A stretch of 64,000 nt of DNA. Origin: Caulobacter sp. RHG1. GTDB taxonomy: Bacteria > Pseudomonadota > Alphaproteobacteria > Caulobacterales > Caulobacteraceae. A program made the translations under genes and the position numbers. The notes beneath the pieces were generated by a model, which was not told the DNA's origin, did not search any database, and saw nothing but the letters and a program-made list of their open reading frames with translations. This document shows positions 7,477 through 15,849 of this stretch, one piece after another (position 1 is the first letter of the stretch; each line of letters begins with the position of its first letter). The stretch is taken from NCBI RefSeq assembly GCF_013181195.1, contig NZ_SMZP01000004.1:186001-250000 (forward strand), written 5' to 3'.

Positions 7477-9195
7477 TTACGGGTTCAGCATGTTCAACGC
7501 GTCGCGGCGCTCTTCGGCGAAGCGGTTGGCGACCGAGGTCTGCACCGCGGCGCTGGCGCTGGTGAAATAGGCCAGGCCGCCGTTGTCGCTGCGCCGGCCG
7601 CGCTCGTCATAGATGGCGTTGATCAGGGCGCGGTCGAAGGCGTCGCCTTCGCTGGGCGTGTGGCCCTCCGCGCGGACATTGGCGATGGCCCGGGCGATGG
7701 CTCCGGTCTCGGGCCCATGCTGCACGGCGGTCGACCATACCACGTCGCGCAGGGCGGCCGAGCGATTGGTGACGTCGATGCCGGTATTGCCCTGAACCTG
7801 GTCGGCCTGGACCTGGTAGTGGGTGCGCTGGATGTAGTCGTGCTGGGCGGCGCCGAAGGCTTCGGGCTCGCGCGCGGCGATCTCGCGCCAGGTGGCGCTG
7901 AAGGCGGCGGAGCCCGGGGTCGAGGCGCCGAACTCGGCGGCCCAGCGCTGGCCCTCGCTGGCGAGGAATTCCTGCGGCCGGTTGCGATTGCCGGCCAGTT
8001 GGTAGGTGCCATACGAGACGCCGCCCGGATCGCCGGTCCCCGACGAGACCGTGCCGGGACCGCGCCCGCCGGACTCGTACTGCTCGGAGAGGCCGCCGAT
8101 GGCCTGCTGGTCGGTGTTGGCCGGCGCGGCGGTGGGGGTCTGGGTGGTCGGCGCGCCCTGCGTGCCGACATTGACCAGCACGTAGTTGAACCGCGACTGG
8201 TCGCCCAGGCTGCTCCAGAAGCTCTGGAAGTCGCCCGGCTTCATCGTCTGGCACCCGGCCGAGCCCGTGTTGCTGTTGCCGCCGGCGTGGAACAGGAACG
8301 AGCCGTCACTGCTCTGCACCGTCTTGTCGCCGGCCCCGATGCGGCCGTCGTGATTGGTGTCGCGGACGATATCGTGGGCTTCGGTCGGGCGCAGCACCTG
8401 GCCCAGATTGGCGCTGTGGCTCTTGCTGAAGGTCACCGTGCCCTCGGCGATGCGACCCAGCTCCTTGCGCCCGTCGCCGTCGGCGTCGCCGCCATAGCGG
8501 CCGTCGTACTGGCTGGACGGCTCGGTGGCGGCGGAGAACTCGCGGACCTGCGCGCCGGCCTGCAGCACCACGACCCGGTCGTCATAAGCGCCCTTGCCGT
8601 TGTTGGCGCTCAGCGCCGTATCGGTGCGCAGGCCCAGGATCACCTGCTTGCCGGCGGCGAGATCCGCCTTGGTCTGGGTGTCGCCATAGGTGTTCACATA
8701 GTTGGAATAGAGCTCGAACTTCTGGGCGTTGCTCATTCCCTCGGTAGAGGGCAGGGCGCCGGTCGGCGCGGCGGTCCCCGCGACGGGGGTGGTGTCGTTG
8801 GCCGGGCGGCTGGGCGTGCTGGCCGGCGCGCCGCCGCCGGGGATCACCAGTTCCTGGTTCGGCGAGATCAGGTTCGGATCGCGCAGGTTGTTGGCCTGAG
8901 CGATCGCCTGCCACGACACGCCCAGCTTGGCGCCGATCGCCGACAGGGTGTCGCCCGGCTTGACCACGTAGCTGCTGGCGCCCTCCCGCGGCGGCACATT
9001 CACCGCCTGGCCCTGACGGATCAGGTTCGGGTTGGCGATCTGGGGGTTGGCGGCCAACAGGCTGCTCAGGGATACGCCGCGCTCGGCGGCGATGCCCGAC
9101 AGGGTCTCGCCGCTCTTGACGATGTGCTCGCTGGACGCGCTCCCGCTGGCGCTGCTGGTTTCCACGCTCTGGCGGCTGGCGGCAGATACTTGCAT
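7477..9195 (-). CDS. LysM protein with muramidase-like C-terminal domain and EF-hand-like loops
   Basis: A 572-residue protein. Two LysM peptidoglycan-binding repeats lie at about 24-68 (HIVKSGETLSGIAAERGVSL) and 74-120 (SYVVKPGDTLSAIGAKLGVS). The middle domain ends with FLFHAGGNSNTGSAGCQTM, a pattern reminiscent of secreted cell-wall domains, and holds calcium-loop-like stretches (DADGDGRKEL; DTNHDGRIGAGD). The C-terminal 200 residues (YESGGRGPGTVSSGTGDPGG, SYGTYQLA) resemble the lysozyme-like domain of VgrG-related proteins, with the Glu of YESGG as possible catalytic residue. There is no Sec signal, so export by the neighbouring T3SS or other means must be assumed. It is probably the wall-remodelling enzyme of this locus or an effector. 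Confidence 0.75.
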   Translation of the reverse strand: MQVSAASRQSVETSSASGSASSEHIVKSGETLSGIAAERGVSLSSLLAANPQIANPNLIRQGQAVNVPPREGASSYVVKPGDTLSAIGAKLGVSWQAIAQANNLRDPNLISPNQELVIPGGGAPASTPSRPANDTTPVAGTAAPTGALPSTEGMSNAQKFELYSNYVNTYGDTQTKADLAAGKQVILGLRTDTALSANNGKGAYDDRVVVLQAGAQVREFSAATEPSSQYDGRYGGDADGDGRKELGRIAEGTVTFSKSHSANLGQVLRPTEAHDIVRDTNHDGRIGAGDKTVQSSDGSFLFHAGGNSNTGSAGCQTMKPGDFQSFWSSLGDQSRFNYVLVNVGTQGAPTTQTPTAAPANTDQQAIGGLSEQYESGGRGPGTVSSGTGDPGGVSYGTYQLAGNRNRPQEFLASEGQRWAAEFGASTPGSAAFSATWREIAAREPEAFGAAQHDYIQRTHYQVQADQVQGNTGIDVTNRSAALRDVVWSTAVQHGPETGAIARAIANVRAEGHTPSEGDAFDRALINAIYDERGRRSDNGGLAYFTSASAAVQTSVANRFAEERRDALNMLNP

Positions 9196-9252
9196 CGGAC
9201 ACGCTCCCTGGCGAACTCGACACGAAGCCTATGTCTGTCCGGAGGCGAGCGG

Positions 9253-9270
9253 CATTAGGGAGAACCCTAG
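9253..9270 (-). promoter_or_regulatory. CTAGGG box 3, upstream of the LysM gene
   Basis: On the minus strand the 18-mer is CTAGGGTTCTCCCTAATG, ending 57 bases before the LysM start at 9195. It matches boxes 1 and 2 at all 12 conserved positions, with the same spacing between the inverted GGG/CCC core and the trailing ATG trinucleotide. This links the LysM operon to the T3SS units. Confidence 0.5.
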
Positions 9271-9297
9271 CGCGCTGGCGATCAGCGACCGTTTTGA

Positions 9298-9315
9298 AAA
9301 TTGGTTGACCAATTT
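9298..9315 (+). promoter_or_regulatory. Perfect palindrome AAATTGGT-TG-ACCAATTT, candidate GntR operator
   Basis: The 8-bp arms are exact inverted repeats around TG. The site lies about 100 bases before the alginate-locus TonB receptor start (9416). Shorter copies of the same core occur at 13491-13504 and 13566-13578 in front of the lyase operon. TTGGT-N2-ACCAA fits the operator style of FadR-subfamily GntR regulators, and such a gene sits at 12554-13303. Confidence 0.65.
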
Positions 9316-9415
9316 ACCGCCATGTATGGACTTCATTGGTGTCAAAACAGGTTGACATAAGTGCCATGCCAATCCAGCGTCTGCGCAACAGATAAGAAGC
9401 CGTTGGGAGGCGAAT

Positions 9416-12400
9416 ATGCGACGGATGAATGGTGGAGCGCGTGTAGGCTCCAGCATGCGGTTGACGACGGTCCTTTTGGCGGGGACCGCGATCATCGTCG
9501 CAGGGCCCGCATTCGCTCAAAGCGCGCCGGCCGCGCCGCAGGAGCCCGCCGCGACCGAAGTCGAGGCCGTCGTCGTCAGCGGCATCCGGGCTTCCCTGCA
9601 GAGCGCCCTGGTCCAGAAGCGCAACGCCGACAATCTGGTCGAGGTCATCCAGGCCGAGGACATCGGTAAGCTGCCCGACCAGAACCTGGCTGAAGTCCTG
9701 GAGAACGTCACGGGCGTGCAGATCACCCGTGAGGCCGGGGTCGGCCGCGGCGTGCAGATCCGCGGCACGGACGCCAATCGCGTCGAGATCAATGGCGTCT
9801 CGACCGTCGGCTCCGGCTCGGGCCGCTCGGGCATCAGCTTCGACGATCTGGCCGCCTCGATGATCAGCGCGGTCGAGGTCGTGAAGGTGCCCGAAGCTCG
9901 GACCATCGAAGGCTCGGTCGGCGGCACGATCAACCTGAAGACCATTCGCCCGCTCGACCTCTCCAAGCCCCTGTTCGCGTTCCGCGCCCAGGCCGAGAAC
10001 AGCGACCTGTCCAAGACCACGACGCCGCGCCTGTCGGGCACGGTCGGCAAGCGCTGGGACACCCATATCGGCCAGATCGGCCTGGTCGGCAGCTTCAGCT
10101 ATGCCGAGCAGGATGTCGTGGCCTTCCGCCCGCGCGTCGACCGCGACGCGGTGGTGACGCCCAACTCCGGCCGCGCCAGCGCCCAGGCCTTCCCGTTCCT
10201 GCGTATCCAGTTCTTCAACCAGGACCTGGATAATTTCGAGTATGAAACCAAGAACTTCGCCGGTTCGGCGGAGTGGAAGCCGAACGACAATCTGAAATTC
10301 TACGTCGACGCGACGCTGAACAACCAGACGCGCGCCGAACAGAGCACCAGTGTCCAGATCTCGACGGTCTCGGACAACGGCGTGGTCGACAACACCCGCA
10401 ACACGGCGTTCGAGACGGTCAAGCTGGGCACGGCCCAGGGCCCGAACGGCGACATCGACCTGGGCTCGGTCCAGGCCGCCCTGGCGGGCGTCATCCTGCC
10501 GCGCACCAACGGCAATCTGGCGCCGTATCTGCGCACGACCAGCGACACCGGTTCGCGCCTGACCAAGAGCCGCGTGTTCTCGACCGGCGGCGAATGGAAG
10601 GGCGAGCGTCTGACTGTCGAGGCCCAGGCGGCGCTATCGACCTCGGACTCCACGCTGCCCAGCTTCAACACGACGCTGGAGTTCGTGAACCCCAACTCAC
10701 CGGCCCCGACCCAGGGCGTGACACTGGCCAACGGCGTACCGATCGAGTTCGACCTGCGTGACGGCGCCCTGCAGTTCGGCATCGCCCAAGGCCAGGCCAG
10801 CACCCCGACCTCGGCCATGCTGCTGAACCCTGCCAACTACCGCCTGCAACAGGTGGCCCAGGCGCGCAGCATCCGCGAGAACAAGGAAAAGGCGCTACGC
10901 TTCGACGCGTCCTACGACACCAGGGGCGTCCTGCCGTTCATCAGCGCGATCAAGGCCGGCCTGCGCTGGAACGAGACCAGCGCGCTGAACGACAACATCA
11001 CCGGCACGACGGGCTTCACCAACGTGACCTCGTCGTTCTACCGTCCCAGTGGCAACCTGTTCTCCGACCTGATGGTCGCGGGGCCCAGCAACTTCAATGA
11101 CGGCGATGGTCGGCGCCTGTGGTTCGCCGACTACATGACCCTGGACGGCGCCGCCGCCTTCAAGAACCCGGACGCCACCCTGGCGGCCCTCAACAAGGCG
11201 ATCGCAGCCAGCAACGCCGCCAACGGCTCCAACATTGCGCTGCTGGGCGCGCCGACTTCGCAGGCCAGCGCCTACTTCAAGATCACCGAAGAGACCAAGA
11301 CCGCCTACTTCCAGGCCAATTTCGACACCGAGGCCTTCGGGATCCCGCTGCGCGGCAACGCTGGCGTGCGCTACGTGCAGACCGACCTGACCTCGATCGG
11401 CAACACCGTCGCCACGGGCGGCGTCTCGACCCGCGCCGAGAACGACGCGTCCTATAAGTTCTGGCTGCCGCGCTTCAACGTGGTCGCCGAGCCGATGGAC
11501 AAGGTCATTGTGCGCGCCGGCGTGGCGCGTGACATTCGCCGTCCCGACTTCAACACCCTGTCGACCTCGGTGACCTTCGCCACCAGCGAGAACACCGCCG
11601 TCAACCGCGGCAACCCGAACCTGCAGCCGGAGACGGTGCTGTCGTTTGACCTGTCGGCCGAATACTACTTCGCGCCGTCCAGCCTGATCAGCGTTGGCGT
11701 GTTCCACAAGGTGCGCGACAACCTGTTCGCCAGCGTCACCGAAAGCCCGCCGGACAACGCCGTCGGCGGCGTCGTCAATCGCAGCCGTGATCCGTCGTGC
11801 CCGGGCGGCGGCATCTACAATTCGATCGCCATCATCAGCGTCAACAACCCCGATCGTGGCCAGACCGGAATCTGTGTGCCGCTGACCTCGACCTTCAACG
11901 TCGATGGCGAGACGACCCAGACCGGTATCGAGGCGGCGTTCCAATACGACCTGTCGCAGTGGGAAGACCGCCTGGGCTGGGCCTCGGGCTTCGGCTTCAT
12001 CGGCAACTTCACCTACCAGAAGACCGGTGGGAACGTGGCCAGCTATCGGACCATCGGCCTGACCCGCAACACCACCCGCGACCTGGGCTTCACCACCCTG
12101 CCGCAGGACCGGGTCGAGCTGGAGAACCTCTCCAAGTACGCCTACAACGCGACCCTGTTCTATGAGCGCGGGGGCCTGAGCGCCCGCATGCGCTATACGT
12201 GGCGCTCGCACTTCATCAATACCGAGGCCTTCACCTCGGCGTTCGACGTGCCGCGCATCAGCGGCGATCGCGGCCAACTGAACGCCAGCGTCAACTACGA
12301 CATCACGCCGTGGGCCACGCTGGGCATCGAGGGCATCAACCTGACGCGTCAGGACGCCAACGAGTACTGCATCAACGACAAGGCTCTGCTTTGCTACAAC

Positions 12401-12448
12401 GGCCTGACCGATCGTCGGGTGGTCGTGGGCCTGAGCGTCAAGTTCTAA
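9416..12448 (+). CDS. TonB-dependent receptor of the alginate locus
   Basis: A 1010-residue outer-membrane receptor. GGGAGG sits 5 bases before the ATG. The signal peptide runs to about residue 35 (TAIIVAGPAFAQSAP). The TonB box region (VEAVVVSGIRASLQSAL) is followed by the plug (LPDQNLAEVLENVTGVQITREAG, RGTDANRVEINGV) and a long beta-barrel ending in a terminal aromatic (VVVGLSVKF). The ISGIRASL type is common among Caulobacter and Xanthomonas receptors for carbohydrates. Next to alginate lyases and preceded by the same operator core, it most likely imports alginate oligosaccharides with energy from ExbBD-TonB; the substrate is inferred. Confidence 0.9.
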   Translation: MRRMNGGARVGSSMRLTTVLLAGTAIIVAGPAFAQSAPAAPQEPAATEVEAVVVSGIRASLQSALVQKRNADNLVEVIQAEDIGKLPDQNLAEVLENVTGVQITREAGVGRGVQIRGTDANRVEINGVSTVGSGSGRSGISFDDLAASMISAVEVVKVPEARTIEGSVGGTINLKTIRPLDLSKPLFAFRAQAENSDLSKTTTPRLSGTVGKRWDTHIGQIGLVGSFSYAEQDVVAFRPRVDRDAVVTPNSGRASAQAFPFLRIQFFNQDLDNFEYETKNFAGSAEWKPNDNLKFYVDATLNNQTRAEQSTSVQISTVSDNGVVDNTRNTAFETVKLGTAQGPNGDIDLGSVQAALAGVILPRTNGNLAPYLRTTSDTGSRLTKSRVFSTGGEWKGERLTVEAQAALSTSDSTLPSFNTTLEFVNPNSPAPTQGVTLANGVPIEFDLRDGALQFGIAQGQASTPTSAMLLNPANYRLQQVAQARSIRENKEKALRFDASYDTRGVLPFISAIKAGLRWNETSALNDNITGTTGFTNVTSSFYRPSGNLFSDLMVAGPSNFNDGDGRRLWFADYMTLDGAAAFKNPDATLAALNKAIAASNAANGSNIALLGAPTSQASAYFKITEETKTAYFQANFDTEAFGIPLRGNAGVRYVQTDLTSIGNTVATGGVSTRAENDASYKFWLPRFNVVAEPMDKVIVRAGVARDIRRPDFNTLSTSVTFATSENTAVNRGNPNLQPETVLSFDLSAEYYFAPSSLISVGVFHKVRDNLFASVTESPPDNAVGGVVNRSRDPSCPGGGIYNSIAIISVNNPDRGQTGICVPLTSTFNVDGETTQTGIEAAFQYDLSQWEDRLGWASGFGFIGNFTYQKTGGNVASYRTIGLTRNTTRDLGFTTLPQDRVELENLSKYAYNATLFYERGGLSARMRYTWRSHFINTEAFTSAFDVPRISGDRGQLNASVNYDITPWATLGIEGINLTRQDANEYCINDKALLCYNGLTDRRVVVGLSVKF

Positions 12449-12497
12449 GTCTCCCCGAGGAGGGCATCGCTTCGGCGGCGTCTCTGCGCAAACTTAA

Positions 12498-12526
12498 AGC
12501 CCCGCCACGGCGACCGTGGCGGGGCT
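12498..12526 (+). terminator. Terminator hairpin after the TonB receptor
   Basis: Perfect 13-bp arms (AGCCCCGCCACGG and its complement) around CGA, followed by CCTTGTTTG. It lies between the receptor and the converging GntR gene and could serve both. Confidence 0.75.
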
Positions 12527-12553
12527 CCTTGTTTGTGGACTTGGGGAAGAGGC

Positions 12554-13303
12554 TTAGGCCTGAGCCGACAGGGTCGCCATGAACCGTGCGCGGTCGTGCT
12601 GCATCCGGCGGCGGACCTCGGCCAGGGCCTCGGCTTCCTCGGCGGCCAGCATGGCCTCGAACAGCCGGTGGAAGTGATCCCGCATGGCGGCGCGGGAGGC
12701 TTGCGGGTCGCGATTGCGCAGCGCCGACAGGATGGCGGCGTGCTCGTCGGTGCGCGAGTCCCAGTCGTGGTGGCAGACGCTCTGATAGACCTGCTTGACC
12801 TTGGGCAGCTCGTTGCGCATCCGCCAGATCAGCTTGATGCAGTACTCGACCACCGGATTGCCGGCGATGCGGGCGATGGCTTCGTGGAACTTCTGGTCCG
12901 CCGCGCTGGACTGGGCGTCGGTGGTGGCAGGATCGGACATGATGGCGACCAGAGCGTCCAGTTCGGCCAGGGCCGCCTCGTCGATGTTGGCGGCGGCCAG
13001 GGCCGCGGCCTCGGCCTCGAACACCGCACGGGCGGCGGTCAGGTCGAAGGCGGTGACGTCGGGCAGCCGGCCGGCGGCATGGGCGTCACGCGACAGCACA
13101 TAGACGCCCGAGCCGGTCTTGATCGAGATCCAGCCCAAGGTCTCGAGAGCGATCTCGGCCTCGCGGATAGTCACCCGGCTGACATTGAAGCGTTCGGCCA
13201 GCTCGCGCTCGCCTGGCAGGCGGGCCCCGACAGGGAACTCCCCAGCCTCGATCGCCTCGCGGATCTGCTTCGCGACCGACTGATAAAGGCGTTGTTCGGA
13301 CAT
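12554..13303 (-). CDS. GntR/FadR-family transcriptional regulator
   Basis: A 249-residue regulator. The N-terminal winged helix has LYQSVAKQIREAIEAGEFPVGARLPGERELAERFNVSRVTIREAEIALETLGWISIKTGSGVYV, the GntR signature. The C-terminal all-helical FCD ligand-binding domain carries metal-site type residues (D...H....I in DQKFHEAIARIAGN, H at WDSRTDEHAAILSAL, and MRDHFHRL). It lies between the receptor and lyase operons and likely represses both until an alginate breakdown product binds, acting at the AATTGGTTGAC sites at 9298, 13491 and 13566. The ligand is inferred; related regulators of uronate pathways sense KDG-type acids. Confidence 0.88.
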   Translation of the reverse strand: MSEQRLYQSVAKQIREAIEAGEFPVGARLPGERELAERFNVSRVTIREAEIALETLGWISIKTGSGVYVLSRDAHAAGRLPDVTAFDLTAARAVFEAEAAALAAANIDEAALAELDALVAIMSDPATTDAQSSAADQKFHEAIARIAGNPVVEYCIKLIWRMRNELPKVKQVYQSVCHHDWDSRTDEHAAILSALRNRDPQASRAAMRDHFHRLFEAMLAAEEAEALAEVRRRMQHDRARFMATLSAQA

Positions 13304-13490
13304 CGGCGACTCTTGGACCTCTTTGGCTGATCAATACACCCTTCCGCGGGGTTCTTCGCAAGCGTCTCCGCGGAGAGCGCCTACCGATCGATGGGGGTGT
13401 GGCGGTTGAAGCGCCGTCTTGATGGACGATCGCTTTCCCGTGCTCTCGCGATCTGACGCACTGTATCGCTCCATTTTGGTCGCACAATGT

Positions 13491-13504
13491 TGTCAACCAA
13501 TTGG
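13491..13504. promoter_or_regulatory. Operator-like site 2 (TGTCAACCAATTGG)
   Basis: Its reverse complement contains AATTGGTTGACA, eleven bases of which match the core of the 9298-9315 palindrome. It sits between the divergent GntR and PL6 genes. Confidence 0.5.
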
Positions 13505-13565
13505 CTTCGCATCGATCATACCGGAGTGATCCAATCAAAGTCGATCAAATGCGAGCATTGGTCTG

Positions 13566-13578
13566 AAAATTGGTTGAC
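13566..13578 (+). promoter_or_regulatory. Operator-like site 3 (AAAATTGGTTGAC)
   Basis: Thirteen bases identical to positions 9297-9309 of the palindromic site, placed 63 bases before the PL6 start. The second arm is not conserved, so it may be a weaker or half site. Confidence 0.5.
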
Positions 13579-13641
13579 GGGTGATCGGCAAATTCCTAGC
13601 GTCACGCTCAGAGGTCGCGAAGATCCGCCGCTGGAGGAAAG

Positions 13642-15849
13642 ATGTCGAAGCTCGGTCTGAAGCGGTCTTTCATCGCGCTCGTCGTTGCGGCGGCCGGCGG
13701 CGGCGTTCCGTCCCAGGTGCTGGCCGAATCCGCACTCGTGCGGACACCGGCCGAGTTCGCTTCTGCCTTGCCGCGTCTCCAGCCGGGCGACATCCTGACC
13801 CTGGCCGACGGCGAGTGGCGCGATTTCCAGATCGTCTTCACGGGCAAGGGCGCTGCGGATCGTCCCATCACTCTGACCGCCCAGACGCCGGGCAAGGTGT
13901 TTTTGACGGGCCGCTCCAACCTCAGCATGGCCGGCGAGCATCTGATGGTGTCCAACCTGGTGTTTCGCGACGGGTTTTCGCCCACCGGCGAGGTGGTGTC
14001 GTTTCGCAAGTCGCGCACCGAGCGCGCCAACTACAGCCGTGTCACCGGCGTGGTCATCGACGGCTTCTCAAAGCGCGATCGCACCGAGTCTGACAACTGG
14101 GTGGCGCTATACGGCCATCACAACCGCTTCGACCACAACCAGCTGAGCGGCAAGACCAACGCCGGCACGACCTTGGTGGTGATCCGCGATCCCGAGCAGG
14201 GGCTCGAGAACCGCCACGCCATCGACCACAACTATTTCGGTCGCCGTCCCGTGCTGGGCTCGAACGGCGGCGAGACGATCCGCGTCGGCACCAGCCACGC
14301 CTCGGCCACAAGCTCCTTCACGACGGTGGAGAACAACTGGTTCGAGCACTGCAGCGGCGAGGTCGAGATCGTCTCGAACAAGTCGGGCGGCAACACCTAT
14401 CGCGGCAACGTCTTCTTTGAGTCCGAAGGGGCGATGGTCCTGCGGCACGGCGACGACAACCTGGTCGAGAACAACGTGTTCATCGGCAACGGCAAACCCA
14501 ACACCGGCGGCGTGCGAGTGATCAATCGCCGCAACACGGTGCGTAACAACTACATGGAAGGGCTGGCCGGCTCGAACTTCGGCAGCGCCCTGACCATCAT
14601 GTACGGCGTGCCCAACTCGCCGGTGCACCGCTATGTGCAGGTCGACGGGGCGGTGATCGAGAACAACACCCTGGTCGATGCGCGCGAGATGTCGTTCGGG
14701 GCCGGCATGGACGCCGAGCGCTCGGCGGCCCCGGTCAACAGCCGCTTCGCCAAGAACCTGATCGTCAACCGCGACGGCCACGATCCGATCCGCGTGCAGG
14801 GCGATATGAGCGGCATCGTCTTCGACGGCAACGTCCAGTCGCCCGCCGCGACCAAGGCTCTGCCGGGCGTCGCGGGCCGCAGGGTCACGCTGGAGCGCGG
14901 CAAGGGCGAGTTGCTGTTGCCGAAGGGCCTCAAGGATGTCGGCGTTCGCTCCGACCTGACCTTCATCCCGCGCGAGCAGACCGGCGTCAGCTGGTATCCC
15001 AAGACCCGGCCCGTCGCCGCTCTGGATAGCGGCGCCAGCCAGGCCGTGGCGCCGGGCGAGGACACCCTGACCCAGGCGATCGCCAAGGTCGCGCCGGGCG
15101 GCCGGGTCACGCTCCAGCCGGGCGTCTACATCGTCAATCAGGTCATTGGCGTGGACCGCGCCGTGACGATCCAGGGGCCGGCCAAGGGTCGCGCCGAGAT
15201 CCAATTCTCGCGCCCCAACCTGTTCGAGATCGGCAGCGGCGGCGCCTTGCGCCTGTCGCACGTGACGGTCACCGGCGCCTTGGCCCCCGACATCGCCGGC
15301 GCCGCCGTGATCCGGGCAGGGCAGGGGGCGGCCCAGTACCAACTGATCGTCGAGGACAGCGCGTTTCAGGACCTGACCGTCAATCGCAGCTTCAACGTTT
15401 TCGCCGCCGGCCCGGCCTCGGTGGCCGACCGCATCCGGCTGGAGCGGGTCACGGTCGAGCGGGCCACCGGCTCGGTGATCGCCGGCCATACCGAGACCGC
15501 CGACCTGGGCACCTACAACGCCGAGGTGGTCGAGGTGGTCGACAGCGTCTTTCGCGACGTGACAGGCCCGGTCCTGGATCTCTATCGCGGGGGCACGGAC
15601 GAGAGCACTTTCGGGCCGCGGCTGACCCTGACCGGCTCGACCTTCGAGCGCAGCGGTCTGGGCGAGGCCGGCGCGCTGAAACTGTACGGCGTCCAGCGAA
15701 CCGAGGCGCGCGGCAACCGCTTCGTCGACAGCGGCGCGCCCAGCTTCTTCCGCCGCGTGGGCTATCCCGTGCTGGTGTGGAGCGGCAACCGCTTCCAGGG
15801 CACGCCCGACCTGATCACCAACGTTACGCCGCTGGAGACTACGCCATGA
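13642..15849 (+). CDS. Polysaccharide lyase family 6 alginate lyase
   Basis: A 735-residue secreted enzyme. GGAGGAAAG precedes the ATG and the signal peptide ends near ALAES at residue 30. Residues 35-400 form a parallel beta-helix of the PL6/chondroitinase B type: the block VSNKSGGNTYRGNVFFE supplies the catalytic Lys and MVLRHGDDNLVENN the catalytic Arg. A second beta-helix domain follows from about residue 470 (AVAPGEDTLTQAIAKVAPGG onward), as in two-domain PL6 enzymes. It would cleave alginate by beta-elimination to unsaturated oligomers. The last bases overlap the PL17 gene (ATGA). Confidence 0.9.
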   Translation: MSKLGLKRSFIALVVAAAGGGVPSQVLAESALVRTPAEFASALPRLQPGDILTLADGEWRDFQIVFTGKGAADRPITLTAQTPGKVFLTGRSNLSMAGEHLMVSNLVFRDGFSPTGEVVSFRKSRTERANYSRVTGVVIDGFSKRDRTESDNWVALYGHHNRFDHNQLSGKTNAGTTLVVIRDPEQGLENRHAIDHNYFGRRPVLGSNGGETIRVGTSHASATSSFTTVENNWFEHCSGEVEIVSNKSGGNTYRGNVFFESEGAMVLRHGDDNLVENNVFIGNGKPNTGGVRVINRRNTVRNNYMEGLAGSNFGSALTIMYGVPNSPVHRYVQVDGAVIENNTLVDAREMSFGAGMDAERSAAPVNSRFAKNLIVNRDGHDPIRVQGDMSGIVFDGNVQSPAATKALPGVAGRRVTLERGKGELLLPKGLKDVGVRSDLTFIPREQTGVSWYPKTRPVAALDSGASQAVAPGEDTLTQAIAKVAPGGRVTLQPGVYIVNQVIGVDRAVTIQGPAKGRAEIQFSRPNLFEIGSGGALRLSHVTVTGALAPDIAGAAVIRAGQGAAQYQLIVEDSAFQDLTVNRSFNVFAAGPASVADRIRLERVTVERATGSVIAGHTETADLGTYNAEVVEVVDSVFRDVTGPVLDLYRGGTDESTFGPRLTLTGSTFERSGLGEAGALKLYGVQRTEARGNRFVDSGAPSFFRRVGYPVLVWSGNRFQGTPDLITNVTPLETTP

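Larger units (their letters stand above)
13304..13641. other. Divergent intergenic region between regulator and alginate lyase operon
   Basis: This 338-base gap holds no convincing ORF. It contains two operator-like copies (13491-13504 and 13566-13578) and the Shine-Dalgarno GGAGGAAAG just before 13642. Promoters for both directions should lie here. Confidence 0.7.

Noticed and set aside
7660..9258. 532-codon open frame antisense to the LysM gene
   Set aside because: Shadow frame caused by high GC; the LysM gene on the other strand has clear domains.
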